Below, piece by piece: positions 39,872-48,602 of a DNA stretch of 64,000 nt. Position 1 is the stretch's first letter; every line of letters begins with the position of its first letter. Made by a program: the position numbers and the translations under genes. The notes under the pieces are model-generated. The model had not been told where the DNA came from, ran no database searches, and saw nothing but the letters and a program-made list of their open reading frames with translations. The stretch is from Sporolactobacillus sp. THM7-4 (GTDB lineage Bacteria; Bacillota; Bacilli; Bacillales; Sporolactobacillaceae), in assembly GCF_004153165.1 (NCBI RefSeq), contig NZ_SEMD01000005.1, positions 156,527 through 220,526 on the forward strand. Reading direction: 5' to 3'.

Positions 39872-40813
39872 ATGACCTCCCAATCGGTGTTACCAGTGAT
39901 TCGTGTAAATAAGGTTTCGAAAGTTTTCGGATCAGGAAAAGAACAGGCACTGAATATGAGACGGGGCGGGCGAAGTAAGGCGGAGACTGAGGAAAAAACC
40001 AAAACGACTGTTGCTGTATTGGATGCGGATTTTGAAGTGTACAAAGGAGAAACGTTTGTTTTGATCGGTCTTTCCGGTAGCGGTAAATCGACTTTGCTGC
40101 GATGTCTGAACGGATTAATTAAACCAGATGAGGGATCGGTGTTCCTGGAAAATGAGGATATCAGTTTGCTGGACAAACGCAGGCTGCAGCAAATACGACG
40201 GAATAAGATCGGCATGGTGTTCCAAAATATGGGGCTTTTACCGAACAGAAATGTGATTGACAATATTACATTTGGTCTCGAGATCAGAGGTATGCCGAAA
40301 GCTGTAAGGGAGAAAAAGGGAAAAGAGGCTCTGGAACTCGTAGGACTGAACGGTCAGGCGTACAGGAGGATCGATGAATTATCGGGCGGGATGCAGCAAC
40401 GGGTCGGTTTGGCGAGAGCTCTGGCATCGGATCAGGATATTTTGCTGATGGACGAGCCTTTTTCTGCTCTTGATCCTCTGATCCGAAGGGAAATGCAGAA
40501 ACTGTTTCTTGATATTCAGGGAGAGGTTCGGAAGACGGTCATTTTTGTGACGCATGACCTTGATGAAGCATTAACGTTAGGTCATCGTGCAGCAGTAATG
40601 AAAGATGGGGAAATTGTTCAACTTGGCACATCTGAAGATATTTTGGGTGATCCGGCAAATGACTATGTTGAGCGTCTTGTTCAAAGCGTGGATTATAGCA
40701 AAATCCGGACTGCAAAAAATGCGATGCAACCCTTAAAAGTTGTTGCCTATCAAAATGAATCACCTCAAGTTGTCCTGAGACGAATAGCGGTCTGGCTGTT
40801 CCGGATTACGTAG
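39872..40813 (+). pseudogene. opuAA: Truncated OpuAA-type betaine ABC ATPase
   Basis: The 313-residue reading frame has a complete ATPase domain of the glycine betaine (OpuA/ProV) type: Walker A GLSGSGKST, signature LSGGMQQR and Walker B ILLMDEPFSALDP, preceded by the family's linker that ends in TVAVLDADFEVYKGE. OpuAA normally continues to about 418 residues with a pair of CBS domains; here it breaks about 20 residues into the CBS region at RRI (near 40786) and ends in seven foreign codons read out of frame from the binding-protein gene. The permease gene is missing. The ATPase could still fold, but has no transporter to power at this locus. Confidence 0.85.
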
Positions 40814-41310
40814 ATGTGAAGTCTCTTAGAGATCTAAACAGCCATAAGAGTGAATTTGATGGTAAGATTATTGGCATTGAGCCTGGGGCAGGTTTGATGC
40901 GTTTGACGCGGGAAAATGCTATTCCTCAGTATGATTTGAAAAACTGGACGCTTGTAGAGAGCAGTACAGGGGCTATGCTCGCACAACTGAAGAAAGCCGT
41001 TGCCGTCAAAAAACCGATTGTTGTCACTTTATGGCGTCCTCATTGGGCATTCCAGGTTTATGGACTACGTTATTTAGATGATCCAAAAAGGTCGATGAAT
41101 CCAAATGGGGTTGAGAAACTTCAGGTGATCGGTTCTAAGAATTTCTCAGGCAAGCATCCTGAGGTCGCTAAATGGATGAAATCTTTCAAACTAAGTTCAA
41201 CACAATTGGCAGAATTAGAGACAGCCATTAATAACAGCAAAGACCCCGTCAAGGGCACAAAATCGTGGCTTTCAAAAAATAAAAAGGTTACGGATGAGTG
41301 GTTTAAATAA
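40789..41310 (+). pseudogene. opuAC: C-terminal half of OpuAC-type betaine-binding protein
   Basis: In the frame beginning at 40789 the sequence reads GLAVPDYVDVKSLRDLNS and continues with GIEPGAGLM, VESSTGAMLAQLKK and WRPHW, the second lobe of the OpuAC/ProX binding fold including the aromatic residues that line the betaine pocket. The signal peptide and the first lobe are absent. The frame differs from that of the upstream ATPase, so no fusion protein forms; a GTG at 40816 has no good ribosome binding site. This is a remnant left by an internal deletion that removed the permease gene. Confidence 0.85.
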
Positions 41311-41420
41311 CCATTTTATTCCAGAAAAAATTCGGTTCAGAATACCATGGGAAAATAGTGAGTATTGAACCCGGAACAGGTATACAGGAATTTCAAACAA
41401 TGCCCCAAAGATTCAAAGTA

Positions 41421-41555
41421 GTATCAAACGGATTCGAAATCGTATCAAACCCCAAGAAAATCGTATCAAACGGATCAAAAATCGTATCAAACTCGGGAAA
41501 AGTAGTATCAAACGGATTCAGAATCGTATCAAACTCATGAAAAGCCTTATCAAAT
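41421..41555. repeat. Tandem array with exact 21-bp period, seven units
   Basis: GTATCAAAC begins at 41421, 41442, 41463, 41484, 41505 and 41526, and a degenerate TTATCAAAT at 41547: seven units, each step exactly 21 bp. Units differ between the cores, commonly GGATTC or AAAATC. The array lies between the opuAC remnant and the permease gene and ends 14 bp before the permease ribosome binding site. One frame (from a GTG at 41358) reads as heptads with I-V-S-N, but no Shine-Dalgarno supports translation. Confidence 0.92.
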
Positions 41556-41577
41556 TTATTCAAAAAGGTGATGCTGA

Positions 41578-43182
41578 ATGGCTGAACAAGGAAAATTCAA
41601 ACGTCAAATCACATTGTCAGACCTTACTTTTATTGGCCTGGGTTCTATGGTTGGATCAGGATGGCTATTCGCTTCGAGTCATGTTGCATCCATTGCCGGA
41701 CCTGCAGGCGTTATTTCCTGGATAATAGGCGGGATCGCTATTCTCCTGTTAGGATTGGTTTTTTCTGAGTTGGGGGCGGCAATTCCCCGGGCAGGTGCAA
41801 TAATCCGTTTTCCTGTATTTTCACATGGACCCATTATTGGTTATTTGATGGGATTTATTAATCTGATTGCCTTTTCAAGTCTCACTTCCATTGAGGTTGA
41901 AGCTGGACGTCAGTATGCCGCTTCCTGGATACCGGGATTAACACAAAAAGGTTCTACATTACCAACGCTATCCGGATGGATGTTCCAGTTTATTTTATTG
42001 CTCATCTTCTTTGGCCTGAATTATTGGAGTGTCAAAGTATTTGCTAAAGCCAATACCGTTATTACATTATTTAAGTGGATTGTTCCTACAATAACGATCA
42101 TTGTCTTATTAACACAATTTAAGCCCGGTAATTTATCATTAAATGGATTTGCGCCATTCGGATTTTCGGGAATCCAGGGAGCCATTTCCGCAGGCGGCAT
42201 CATGTTTGCTTATCTCGGTCTTACGCCGATTATATCCGTAGCCAGTGAGACGAAAAACCCACAGCATACGATTCCCTTAGCACTGATTTTATCCTCTGTG
42301 CTATCCACTATTATTTATCTTCTTCTTCAATTTTCATTTATCGGAAGCATTCCAACGCATATGCTCTTATCTGGATGGAGTGGTGTTTCCAATGAATTCA
42401 GTCTTCCTTTCAAGGATATTGCGTTGACACTTGGGTTTGGATGGTTAGCCATGATTATTGTACTGGATGCAATCATTTCACCCAGCGGAGCAGGAAACAT
42501 ATACATGTCATCGACTCCACGCGTTGTCTACGCCTGGGCTAAAAGCGGGACTTTATTTAAGATATTTACGCGAATAGATAAAAAATCCGGTGTTCCACGA
42601 CCTGCACTGTGGCTTTCTTTAGCCTTTTGTGTTTTTTGGACACTGCCATTTCCATCCTGGGAGGTCCTGGTTAATGTCGTCTCTGCAGCTTTGATTCTGA
42701 GTTATGCAATCGCACCAATTTCGGCTGCAGCCTTCAGGCGCAATGCTCCCGATTTACCACGGCCTTTCTACTTGAAAGGTATGGCCATCATTGGCCCGCT
42801 GTCATTTATTATTGCTTCACTTATCGCCTATTGGTCGGGATGGAATACAATTTCCTGGCTGCTTGGGTCACAAATCCTGATGTTTGTTATTTACCTCTTT
42901 TTTAAAAAAGTTGTGCCTACTGATAAAGTAGGATTTGCGCAACAGGTTAAATCATCATTATGGCTTATCTTTTATTATGCAGGGATTATGGTCGTTTCCT
43001 GTTTTGGAACATTTGGCGGTAGTGGACTCTTAAGTCAACCATGGGATGTCGTCGGGATTACCGTTATTTCTTTGATTTCTTATTATTGGGGTACCTGCAC
43101 ATGCTTACCTCAGGCAATTTTTGATGATGTATCAGATGAATCAGTTGAGATTGATTATAAAGAGATACCTGTAGGAAAGTAA
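41578..43182 (+). CDS. APC-superfamily amino acid/amine permease
   Basis: This 534-residue membrane protein has about 12-14 hydrophobic segments and the APC N-terminal signature FIGLGSMVGSGWLFASS, where the unwound first helix contacts the substrate's carboxyl and amine. The tail is longer than in typical 450-470-residue APC carriers, adding two segments. Substrate is unknown; its place beside the demethylation genes makes an amino acid or methylated amine plausible. The ATG at 41578 follows AAAAGGTG. The 21-bp array directly upstream must lie in its 5' leader or promoter region. AT-rich like the rest of the island. Confidence 0.85.
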   Translation: MAEQGKFKRQITLSDLTFIGLGSMVGSGWLFASSHVASIAGPAGVISWIIGGIAILLLGLVFSELGAAIPRAGAIIRFPVFSHGPIIGYLMGFINLIAFSSLTSIEVEAGRQYAASWIPGLTQKGSTLPTLSGWMFQFILLLIFFGLNYWSVKVFAKANTVITLFKWIVPTITIIVLLTQFKPGNLSLNGFAPFGFSGIQGAISAGGIMFAYLGLTPIISVASETKNPQHTIPLALILSSVLSTIIYLLLQFSFIGSIPTHMLLSGWSGVSNEFSLPFKDIALTLGFGWLAMIIVLDAIISPSGAGNIYMSSTPRVVYAWAKSGTLFKIFTRIDKKSGVPRPALWLSLAFCVFWTLPFPSWEVLVNVVSAALILSYAIAPISAAAFRRNAPDLPRPFYLKGMAIIGPLSFIIASLIAYWSGWNTISWLLGSQILMFVIYLFFKKVVPTDKVGFAQQVKSSLWLIFYYAGIMVVSCFGTFGGSGLLSQPWDVVGITVISLISYYWGTCTCLPQAIFDDVSDESVEIDYKEIPVGK

Positions 43183-43209
43183 TTCAGGAAAATAAATTTA
43201 ACTTATGGT

Positions 43210-43246
43210 AAAGACCCAGGTACTTTTGAGTACCTGGGTCTTTTTC
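43210..43246 (+). terminator. Terminator of the APC permease gene
   Basis: AAAGACCCAGGTAC and GTACCTGGGTCTTT form a perfect 14-bp stem around TTTTGA, followed by TT. It marks the right edge of the AT-rich block. Confidence 0.93.
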
Positions 43247-43373
43247 TGCTTCAAGTAACACAATTGACCAGGCTTTCCGTGTCAAACATTTTATTCATGG
43301 ATTTTAGTAGTTCTTAAGCTGAAGCTTCGTCCTCATATTGAATGGAAAAAGGGGGATTTGCAGAACCCTGACT

Positions 43374-43416
43374 ATAAAAAAGAAACCGCCGTATACGGTT
43401 TTGTATACGACGGTAA
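43374..43416 (-). terminator. Terminator of the YeeE/YedE gene
   Basis: Read on the minus strand, ACCGTCGTATAC pairs with GTATACGGCGGT (one wobble) around AAAACC and is followed by TTTCTTTTTTATAG. Confidence 0.85.
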
Positions 43417-43461
43417 CGGAGATAAAGCAGGGTGCACGGTTTTCCATCTATTTAATTAAGA

Positions 43462-44730
43462 TCAGCAGTAACGATCGTCGGATTTGGGTACCTTCATGCC
43501 GAACAATGGTCGAATATAAAGAGCAATATAGGAACCGAGCAGAGCGAAAATCAGCCAAACCCAGCCGTGCAAACTAAAGGATGCGATTCCGCTGAAGTAG
43601 GCTCCGATGTTGCATCCAAAGGCAATCCGCGCACCATACCCCATAAGTACGCCGCCGATCAGAGCACTCAGGATTATTTTAAACGGCAGCTTTCTTAAGA
43701 AGAAAAGGCCGCCAAGGGTTGCCGCTAAAAAGGCGCCCAATATCAAACCCAGGTCCATAATAGTTGTGGAATCGGCAAAAATAGATTGATGAAGAGCTGA
43801 AGCCGCAGGTCCCGACCAGTACGCCCATTGCTCCACATTTATTCCTGAAAAACCGGCAATCTTTGATCCCCATAGAGCAAAGGCCGATGTAATCCCCCAA
43901 GGCTGGTTCCGAATGGTGAGTGTTAATGCATTCAGGACAGCGAGCACGACCCCTCCGGCCCACATTGGCCAGGATCCCCGTAAAATCCGGCTGATCCCGG
44001 CTGCTGTCGGAACAGGGGCCATTTCCGGCGATCGGTGCTTTTTCTCTATTACAAGAGTCAGGATAAAAATGGCGGCAAAAAGAATCATCTGAATCAGCCA
44101 GCCGCCGAAATAACCAAGACCGGTAGATGTTGCCAGCGAGACAGGTTTCAGTGACGGCATATCCTTTACCCAAAAATTAAAGTGAAGCGCGCCAAGCACA
44201 GAACCAATGACAAACCCAATGATTGTGAAGTAGTTCTCGCTTTTGCCGCCGCCAATGTGATAAAGTGTTCCAGATGCGCAGCCCTCACCCATTTGCATGC
44301 CTATACCAAAGATAAAAGAGCCAAAGATAACACTCACGCCAACAGGTGAAACATAACCCGAAGGTTTGCCGCCGAAGAAGCTGAACCCCGTTCCGAGGAT
44401 AACGGCAAACAGGGTACTTGCAACGGCGAGCATGATCATTTGCGCCCGTATGCCTTCACCATTTCCGACCGACAGAAACCGGCGGAACGCCGAGGTAAAA
44501 CCGAAACGCGAATGAAACAATGTAAAGCCGAGGGCAAGACCGAGCCAAAGCTGAATGCCAAGACTCAATCCGCCGTAATGAAAAGCCAGAGCATCGACAA
44601 TTATAGCCAAAACAAGACCAAGGATAATAAGAGTGCTTTGCGGGTTCCCAAGTCTTAAACTTTTTGATCGATTACCAGAGGCGGATGTTTTTGAATTGAG
44701 TGGATCACGAGATACAACTGGTATTCCCAT
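43462..44730 (-). CDS. YeeE/YedE-family (TsuA-like) sulfur compound transporter
   Basis: This 422-residue membrane protein is built of two YeeE/YedE halves. The conserved cysteines lie in GEGCASGTLYHIGGG in the first half and AFGCNIGAYFSGIASFSLHGW in the second, the residues that relay thiosulfate through TsuA channels. The ATG at 44730 follows GGAGG. TusA-like or rhodanese genes, often found next door, are absent. Thiosulfate uptake is the best guess; some family members move selenium or other sulfur species. It is a single-gene unit with its own terminator. Confidence 0.85.
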   Translation of the reverse strand: MGIPVVSRDPLNSKTSASGNRSKSLRLGNPQSTLIILGLVLAIIVDALAFHYGGLSLGIQLWLGLALGFTLFHSRFGFTSAFRRFLSVGNGEGIRAQMIMLAVASTLFAVILGTGFSFFGGKPSGYVSPVGVSVIFGSFIFGIGMQMGEGCASGTLYHIGGGKSENYFTIIGFVIGSVLGALHFNFWVKDMPSLKPVSLATSTGLGYFGGWLIQMILFAAIFILTLVIEKKHRSPEMAPVPTAAGISRILRGSWPMWAGGVVLAVLNALTLTIRNQPWGITSAFALWGSKIAGFSGINVEQWAYWSGPAASALHQSIFADSTTIMDLGLILGAFLAATLGGLFFLRKLPFKIILSALIGGVLMGYGARIAFGCNIGAYFSGIASFSLHGWVWLIFALLGSYIALYIRPLFGMKVPKSDDRYC

Positions 44731-44884
44731 ATTCTAAAAACCTCCAAATCTTATAAGTTCACTGGGAAAATGATTAACTCTAATAAAATACCATCATGAT
44801 CATGGAACGTCAACTGACAGCCTTTGAAAAGCCGAACTTTTTACACCTGCTGAACGGCTGCCGGTTGTGCAAATTCTTAAAATA

Positions 44885-44921
44885 GAAACAAAGAGACGGA
44901 TCTTGTATCCGTCTCTTTGTT
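44885..44921 (-). terminator. Terminator of the glycerophosphodiesterase gene
   Basis: AACAAAGAGACGGAT and ATCCGTCTCTTTGTT form a perfect 15-bp stem around CTTGT; on the minus strand TCTATTTT follows. Confidence 0.85.
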
Positions 44922-44931
44922 CTTCTGTTTA

Positions 44932-45684
44932 TTATTCAGCCGATTTCTTGATTTGTTCATAGCTTCTGCGGAGGTCAAGAGCGACTTCCGGATAGTCCGT
45001 GATCAGAGCGTCCAGTCCGAATTCAAATATTTTCTGCATGTTTTTCGGCTTGTTGACTGTCCAGGCCCGAACCTTGAGCCCGTGTTCCTGTAATTGTTTT
45101 CCTGTCTCAGAAAGGGCTGAAGGCTCCCACAGATGCTGTGCCGTCGCACCGACTTGCCGGGTATAGCGCCACGGTTCGGCAAGCCGCTCCCAGAGCAGAA
45201 GGGCATAATCCGCAGATGAATCCACATTTCTCAGACGAACCAGTGTCTCGTGATTGAATGATGAATAAACAACGGGAAGATTGGCGCGATACTTGTTAAC
45301 AAGACGGACGACGCGTTCTTCAATGGTCGGGTAACCGTTACGGTCGGTCTTGAATTCGATATTAAGCACGCCGGGAAAATCTTCAAGAAGTTCCAGTGCC
45401 TCCTTTAAGGTAGGTACTTTTTCTCCTCTATACGCCGGTGAAAACCAGGAACCTGCATCGAGTTCTTTAAGTTCCTTAAGTGTAAAATTTTTAATCTGCC
45501 CTTTGCCGTTCGTCGTACGATTAACCTTCTCATCGTGCATCACGACAACTTCCTGGTCTTTTGTCAAATGAACGTCTAACTCAATGCCGTCGCTGTGGAC
45601 ACGCATGGCCTCTTCAAAAGCAGCGAGCGTATTTTCCGGACGATTTGCTTTACTTCCGCGATGAGCAATCACCGCTGTTCTCAT
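44932..45684 (-). CDS. Glycerophosphodiester phosphodiesterase
   Basis: This 250-residue cytosolic enzyme has the GDPD family's catalytic HRG near residue 7 (AHRGSKANRPENT), the metal-binding ELDVHLTKD near 38 and EFKTD near 110. It hydrolyses glycerophosphodiesters from phospholipid turnover to glycerol 3-phosphate and the alcohol. No signal peptide, so it is the UgpQ-like and not the secreted GlpQ type. A frame is open from 45702, but AAGGAGG before the ATG at 45684 gives the start MRTAVIAHRG. It is transcribed alone. Confidence 0.9.
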   Translation of the reverse strand: MRTAVIAHRGSKANRPENTLAAFEEAMRVHSDGIELDVHLTKDQEVVVMHDEKVNRTTNGKGQIKNFTLKELKELDAGSWFSPAYRGEKVPTLKEALELLEDFPGVLNIEFKTDRNGYPTIEERVVRLVNKYRANLPVVYSSFNHETLVRLRNVDSSADYALLLWERLAEPWRYTRQVGATAQHLWEPSALSETGKQLQEHGLKVRAWTVNKPKNMQKIFEFGLDALITDYPEVALDLRRSYEQIKKSAE

Positions 45685-46110
45685 AGAAAAATCCTCCTTC
45701 AAACGTCAAACGAACCAATCATCGCAAAATAAAGATATAAAGAATAAAGTTATAATTGCCTGCGAAACAACGTTCGCTGAACCTGTACTGTATATGACTG
45801 TATTTGTGAAAACAAGGTGTCTGGGTGAAATAAACTGAACCCTGGAACAATAGATTAAGAGATGCACAGGCCTTGTTTTTCAAGCACTGCTTAACCGGAT
45901 CCATTCTGACAAAGAATATGATGAAATTTTTGCAGAATCAACTCTTTTTACAAGATAAATAGATCTTTTACTACAGGGTCCAGATAAGCCAGTAATTTAT
46001 TATAATTGCTTTACAAAAAAATGTCACGCTCCAGTTTTAAAAAAGACCGGAACGCGACCCAATAAAAAATATTCTGTTCCTGTTATTCTTGCTGCCTGGC
46101 TGGTTTCCGC
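45685..46110. other. 426-bp gap between glycerophosphodiesterase and TrpEG genes
   Basis: The only supported element is the terminator of the TrpE-TrpG-type gene (46014-46058). No ORF has both a start and a ribosome binding site, and I could not define the promoter of the phosphodiesterase gene. Confidence 0.5.
46014..46058 (-). terminator. Terminator of the TrpE-TrpG-type gene
   Basis: On the minus strand GTCGCGTTCC pairs with GGAGCGTGAC using two G-U wobbles that only work in minus-strand RNA; ATTTTTTTG follows. The wobble pattern itself shows the direction. Confidence 0.8.
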
Positions 46111-48309
46111 TTATTTAACCACCGGCTGCATGTTCATAAACCGTAAAACATTTCCAAGGATTTTCATGCCGATCCCCTTGTTCATGGTCATTATGGATTC
46201 CGGGTGGAACTGAACTGCAGCGATCGGCAAATCGCGGTGTTCAACAGCCATGATGATGTTGTCCTCAGTGTGAGCGGAGACAGTCAGTTCATCCGGAATT
46301 TTATCGGCATAAATCGAATGATAACGCCCGGCTTTAAAACGCTCCGGAATATCTTTGAAAATCTGAGACTGTCCGTTATGAACGACAAGGGATGATTTCC
46401 CATGCGCCGGAATGGAAAGGATTTTCAGTTCGCCACCGAAGTAGCGGACGATCCCCTGAAGACCCAGGCATATTCCGAATAGAGGAATATGTCGTTCGAG
46501 ACAAAGACGGATCGTATCATTCATATGGAAGCGGTCCGGAGTACCTGGACCGGGCGATAAGATCACAAGATCGATCGGTCCTCTGCCCATCTTAATCATC
46601 TGTCTTGCTGCAGGACTGCGGCACACCGTTACATTAGCGCCGAGAGTCTGAAAGTAACCGGCCAGTGTGTGGACAAAAGAATCCTCATGATCAACAAGAA
46701 GAAGGTGAAGCCCGGTAGCGGGCCGTTCGACCTGATTAAGATTTGCCCCTTCTGCTTCCTCATGCTTTAATGGTTTCAGTGCCTCAAGCAGGGCTTCGGC
46801 CTTGGTCAGGGTTTCCTGCTCTTCATTCTCCGGAACTGAGTCGTACAGAAGCGTGGCACCGACCCGAATCTGCGCTTCACCGTTCTGCAGTTTCACGGTT
46901 CGGAGCGTCAGGCCGGTATTCAGATTTCCATTAAAGCCTAACCAGCCGACTGCCCCCCCGTACCAGCCGCGCGGCGATTTCTCATGCTTCTCGATCCAGT
47001 TCATCGCCTCAAGCTTCGGGGCGCCGGTCACGGTAACGGCCCACATATGTGTCATAAAGGCGTCCAGAGCATCAAACTCTTTTTTCAACAGACCTTTTAT
47101 GTGATCGACCGTATGAAATAAGTGTGAATAGGTTTCGATTTGCCGGCGCCCGATGACTTTGACTGATCCGGGGACGCAGACCCTTGATTTGTCGTTACGG
47201 TCCACATCCGTGCACATCGTCAGTTCGGATTCCTCTTTTACAGAACTGAGCAATGTCTTGATTTTCTCTGCATCCTCAATCACGGAACCGCTCCTGCGTA
47301 TGGTCCCCGAGATGGGGCAGGTTTCAACGGTCGCGCCATCGACCTTGACGAACATTTCCGGTGAGCAGCCGACAAGAAACTCATTATCGTTAAGATGGAT
47401 AAGAAAACCATAGGGACTGGGATTGATTTTTCGCAAGTGGCGAAACACCGTGGACGGCAGACTACGGCAAGGCCGGGAGAGCACGCGGCTCGGAACAACT
47501 TCGAACAGATCACCGTTTCTGAACGATTTTTTGGCCTTTCGAACCATTTCGGCGTAATCCCCTTTTTTGTCGGCGAAAGCGGGTGACGTGCCGCGGTCAG
47601 GTAAGGAATTATACGGGAAAGTCTGTCCGTCCCGGGCAAGTCCTTCAGTCGTCTGTTTCTCATACGTGAATTCATAAGACAGCCGGTACGCCTCTTTTTT
47701 TTCACGGTCTGCGACAAACAGTTCATCCGGTAAATAAAGCTGCAAATCATTATGTTTCGGATCTCTTTCTTTATGAAGCGGCATCTGTTCAAACTGGAAG
47801 ATTAAATCGAAACCAAATGCGCCGTATAAACCAAGAAATTGATCATTGGAACGAAAAAGCTGCTGAATCCGCCGTAACAGTGTAAAGACGGATGGTCTTC
47901 GCGTCCGTTCTTCTTCCTTAAATAATGTCTGCTGATCAGGCTTAATCGACCCCGATAACTCACCGTTGCCGATTTTCTGAAAAACGAATGCTGGATCTTT
48001 TAAAAAACACGCCAAATAATCGATCAGCACTTTGCCGCGATCATTTAAGGCTTTGATCTGAAATGTATTCTTTTTTGCGGTCAGTTCGACAGGAGGGTTG
48101 ACAAAGCCGATATCCCATCTTGAATAACGGCCTGGATAGGCGTAGGTGCTGGAAAACAACGCTCCTTTTTGATGATCCAGTTTGTTTAATAAGAGCGGGA
48201 CGGGCTCGTCCATGGATAGAGGTATCTGGCTGCGGATCATATGCAGGCCCTGACTTGTTGTATAAGTGACGGATTCCTGCGAGGCATCAACGTTGGATAA
48301 TAGACTCAT
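46111..48309 (-). CDS. Fused anthranilate synthase (TrpE-TrpG type)
   Basis: This is a 732-residue fusion of a chorismate-using synthase and a glutamine amidotransferase. Residues from about 230 to 500 hold the chorismate domain (CPISGTIRRSG, MCTDVDRNDKSRVC, GWYGGAVGW). Residues from about 545 on hold a class I amidotransferase with C614 in GICLGLQG and the H702/E704 pair in HPES. The N-terminal GRYSRWDIGFVNPPVEL segment and the E-then-G order match the fused anthranilate synthases known best from alphaproteobacteria. Aminodeoxychorismate or phenazine-type synthases are alternatives. No other trp genes are near, which is odd for a Firmicute. AGGGAGGA precedes the ATG. Confidence 0.82.
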   Translation of the reverse strand: MSLLSNVDASQESVTYTTSQGLHMIRSQIPLSMDEPVPLLLNKLDHQKGALFSSTYAYPGRYSRWDIGFVNPPVELTAKKNTFQIKALNDRGKVLIDYLACFLKDPAFVFQKIGNGELSGSIKPDQQTLFKEEERTRRPSVFTLLRRIQQLFRSNDQFLGLYGAFGFDLIFQFEQMPLHKERDPKHNDLQLYLPDELFVADREKKEAYRLSYEFTYEKQTTEGLARDGQTFPYNSLPDRGTSPAFADKKGDYAEMVRKAKKSFRNGDLFEVVPSRVLSRPCRSLPSTVFRHLRKINPSPYGFLIHLNDNEFLVGCSPEMFVKVDGATVETCPISGTIRRSGSVIEDAEKIKTLLSSVKEESELTMCTDVDRNDKSRVCVPGSVKVIGRRQIETYSHLFHTVDHIKGLLKKEFDALDAFMTHMWAVTVTGAPKLEAMNWIEKHEKSPRGWYGGAVGWLGFNGNLNTGLTLRTVKLQNGEAQIRVGATLLYDSVPENEEQETLTKAEALLEALKPLKHEEAEGANLNQVERPATGLHLLLVDHEDSFVHTLAGYFQTLGANVTVCRSPAARQMIKMGRGPIDLVILSPGPGTPDRFHMNDTIRLCLERHIPLFGICLGLQGIVRYFGGELKILSIPAHGKSSLVVHNGQSQIFKDIPERFKAGRYHSIYADKIPDELTVSAHTEDNIIMAVEHRDLPIAAVQFHPESIMTMNKGIGMKILGNVLRFMNMQPVVK

Positions 48310-48321
48310 AATAAATCCTCC

Positions 48322-48345
48322 CTGTATAAAAAATCATTTATACAG
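48322..48345. promoter_or_regulatory. Perfect 24-bp palindrome before the TrpEG ribosome binding site
   Basis: CTGTATAAA and TTTATACAG are exact inverted repeats separated by 6 bp. The palindrome ends directly beside the Shine-Dalgarno of the TrpE-TrpG-type gene, so it can act as a repressor operator in DNA or as a hairpin masking the ribosome site in RNA. No known regulator was matched. Confidence 0.6.
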
Positions 48346-48602
48346 AAGAGCACTCTGATTCAGAATAGAAAAGTTAACTAAAAGACAGATTCCAGTGGGA
48401 CTCGTCTTTACATTCTCAGATTTTCTCTCCTAAACTCTGCTCTTCTCTGCTCAAACTAAGCTTTGCTAAACTCGGTAATTCTTATGATACATGGGGAGAA
48501 GATATAATTCAACCAAAAATTTAAATGTTCAGCTATTTAACCGATTGACGCGGTTGACAGTCTCCCTTAAGATAGATTGCAAAGGCAGAGAGGAAGAGAA
48601 TC

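Noticed and set aside
41358-41540. 60-codon ORF covering the 21-bp array
   Set aside because: No Shine-Dalgarno before the GTG, and the open frame is explained by a period divisible by three. Kept as a finding, not as a gene.
41400-41560. CRISPR array
   Set aside because: Units are 21 bp in all with a 9-bp core and no unique spacers of 30 bp or more; no cas genes are present.
45719-45904. 61-codon minus-strand ORF in the gap before the phosphodiesterase gene
   Set aside because: No ribosome binding site, no recognisable domain and composition like noncoding DNA.
48425-48475. A third 21-bp array upstream of the TrpEG gene
   Set aside because: AAACT recurs at 48432, 48453 and 48468 and CTGCTC appears twice, but steps of 21 and 15 bp and three copies are too weak to claim.
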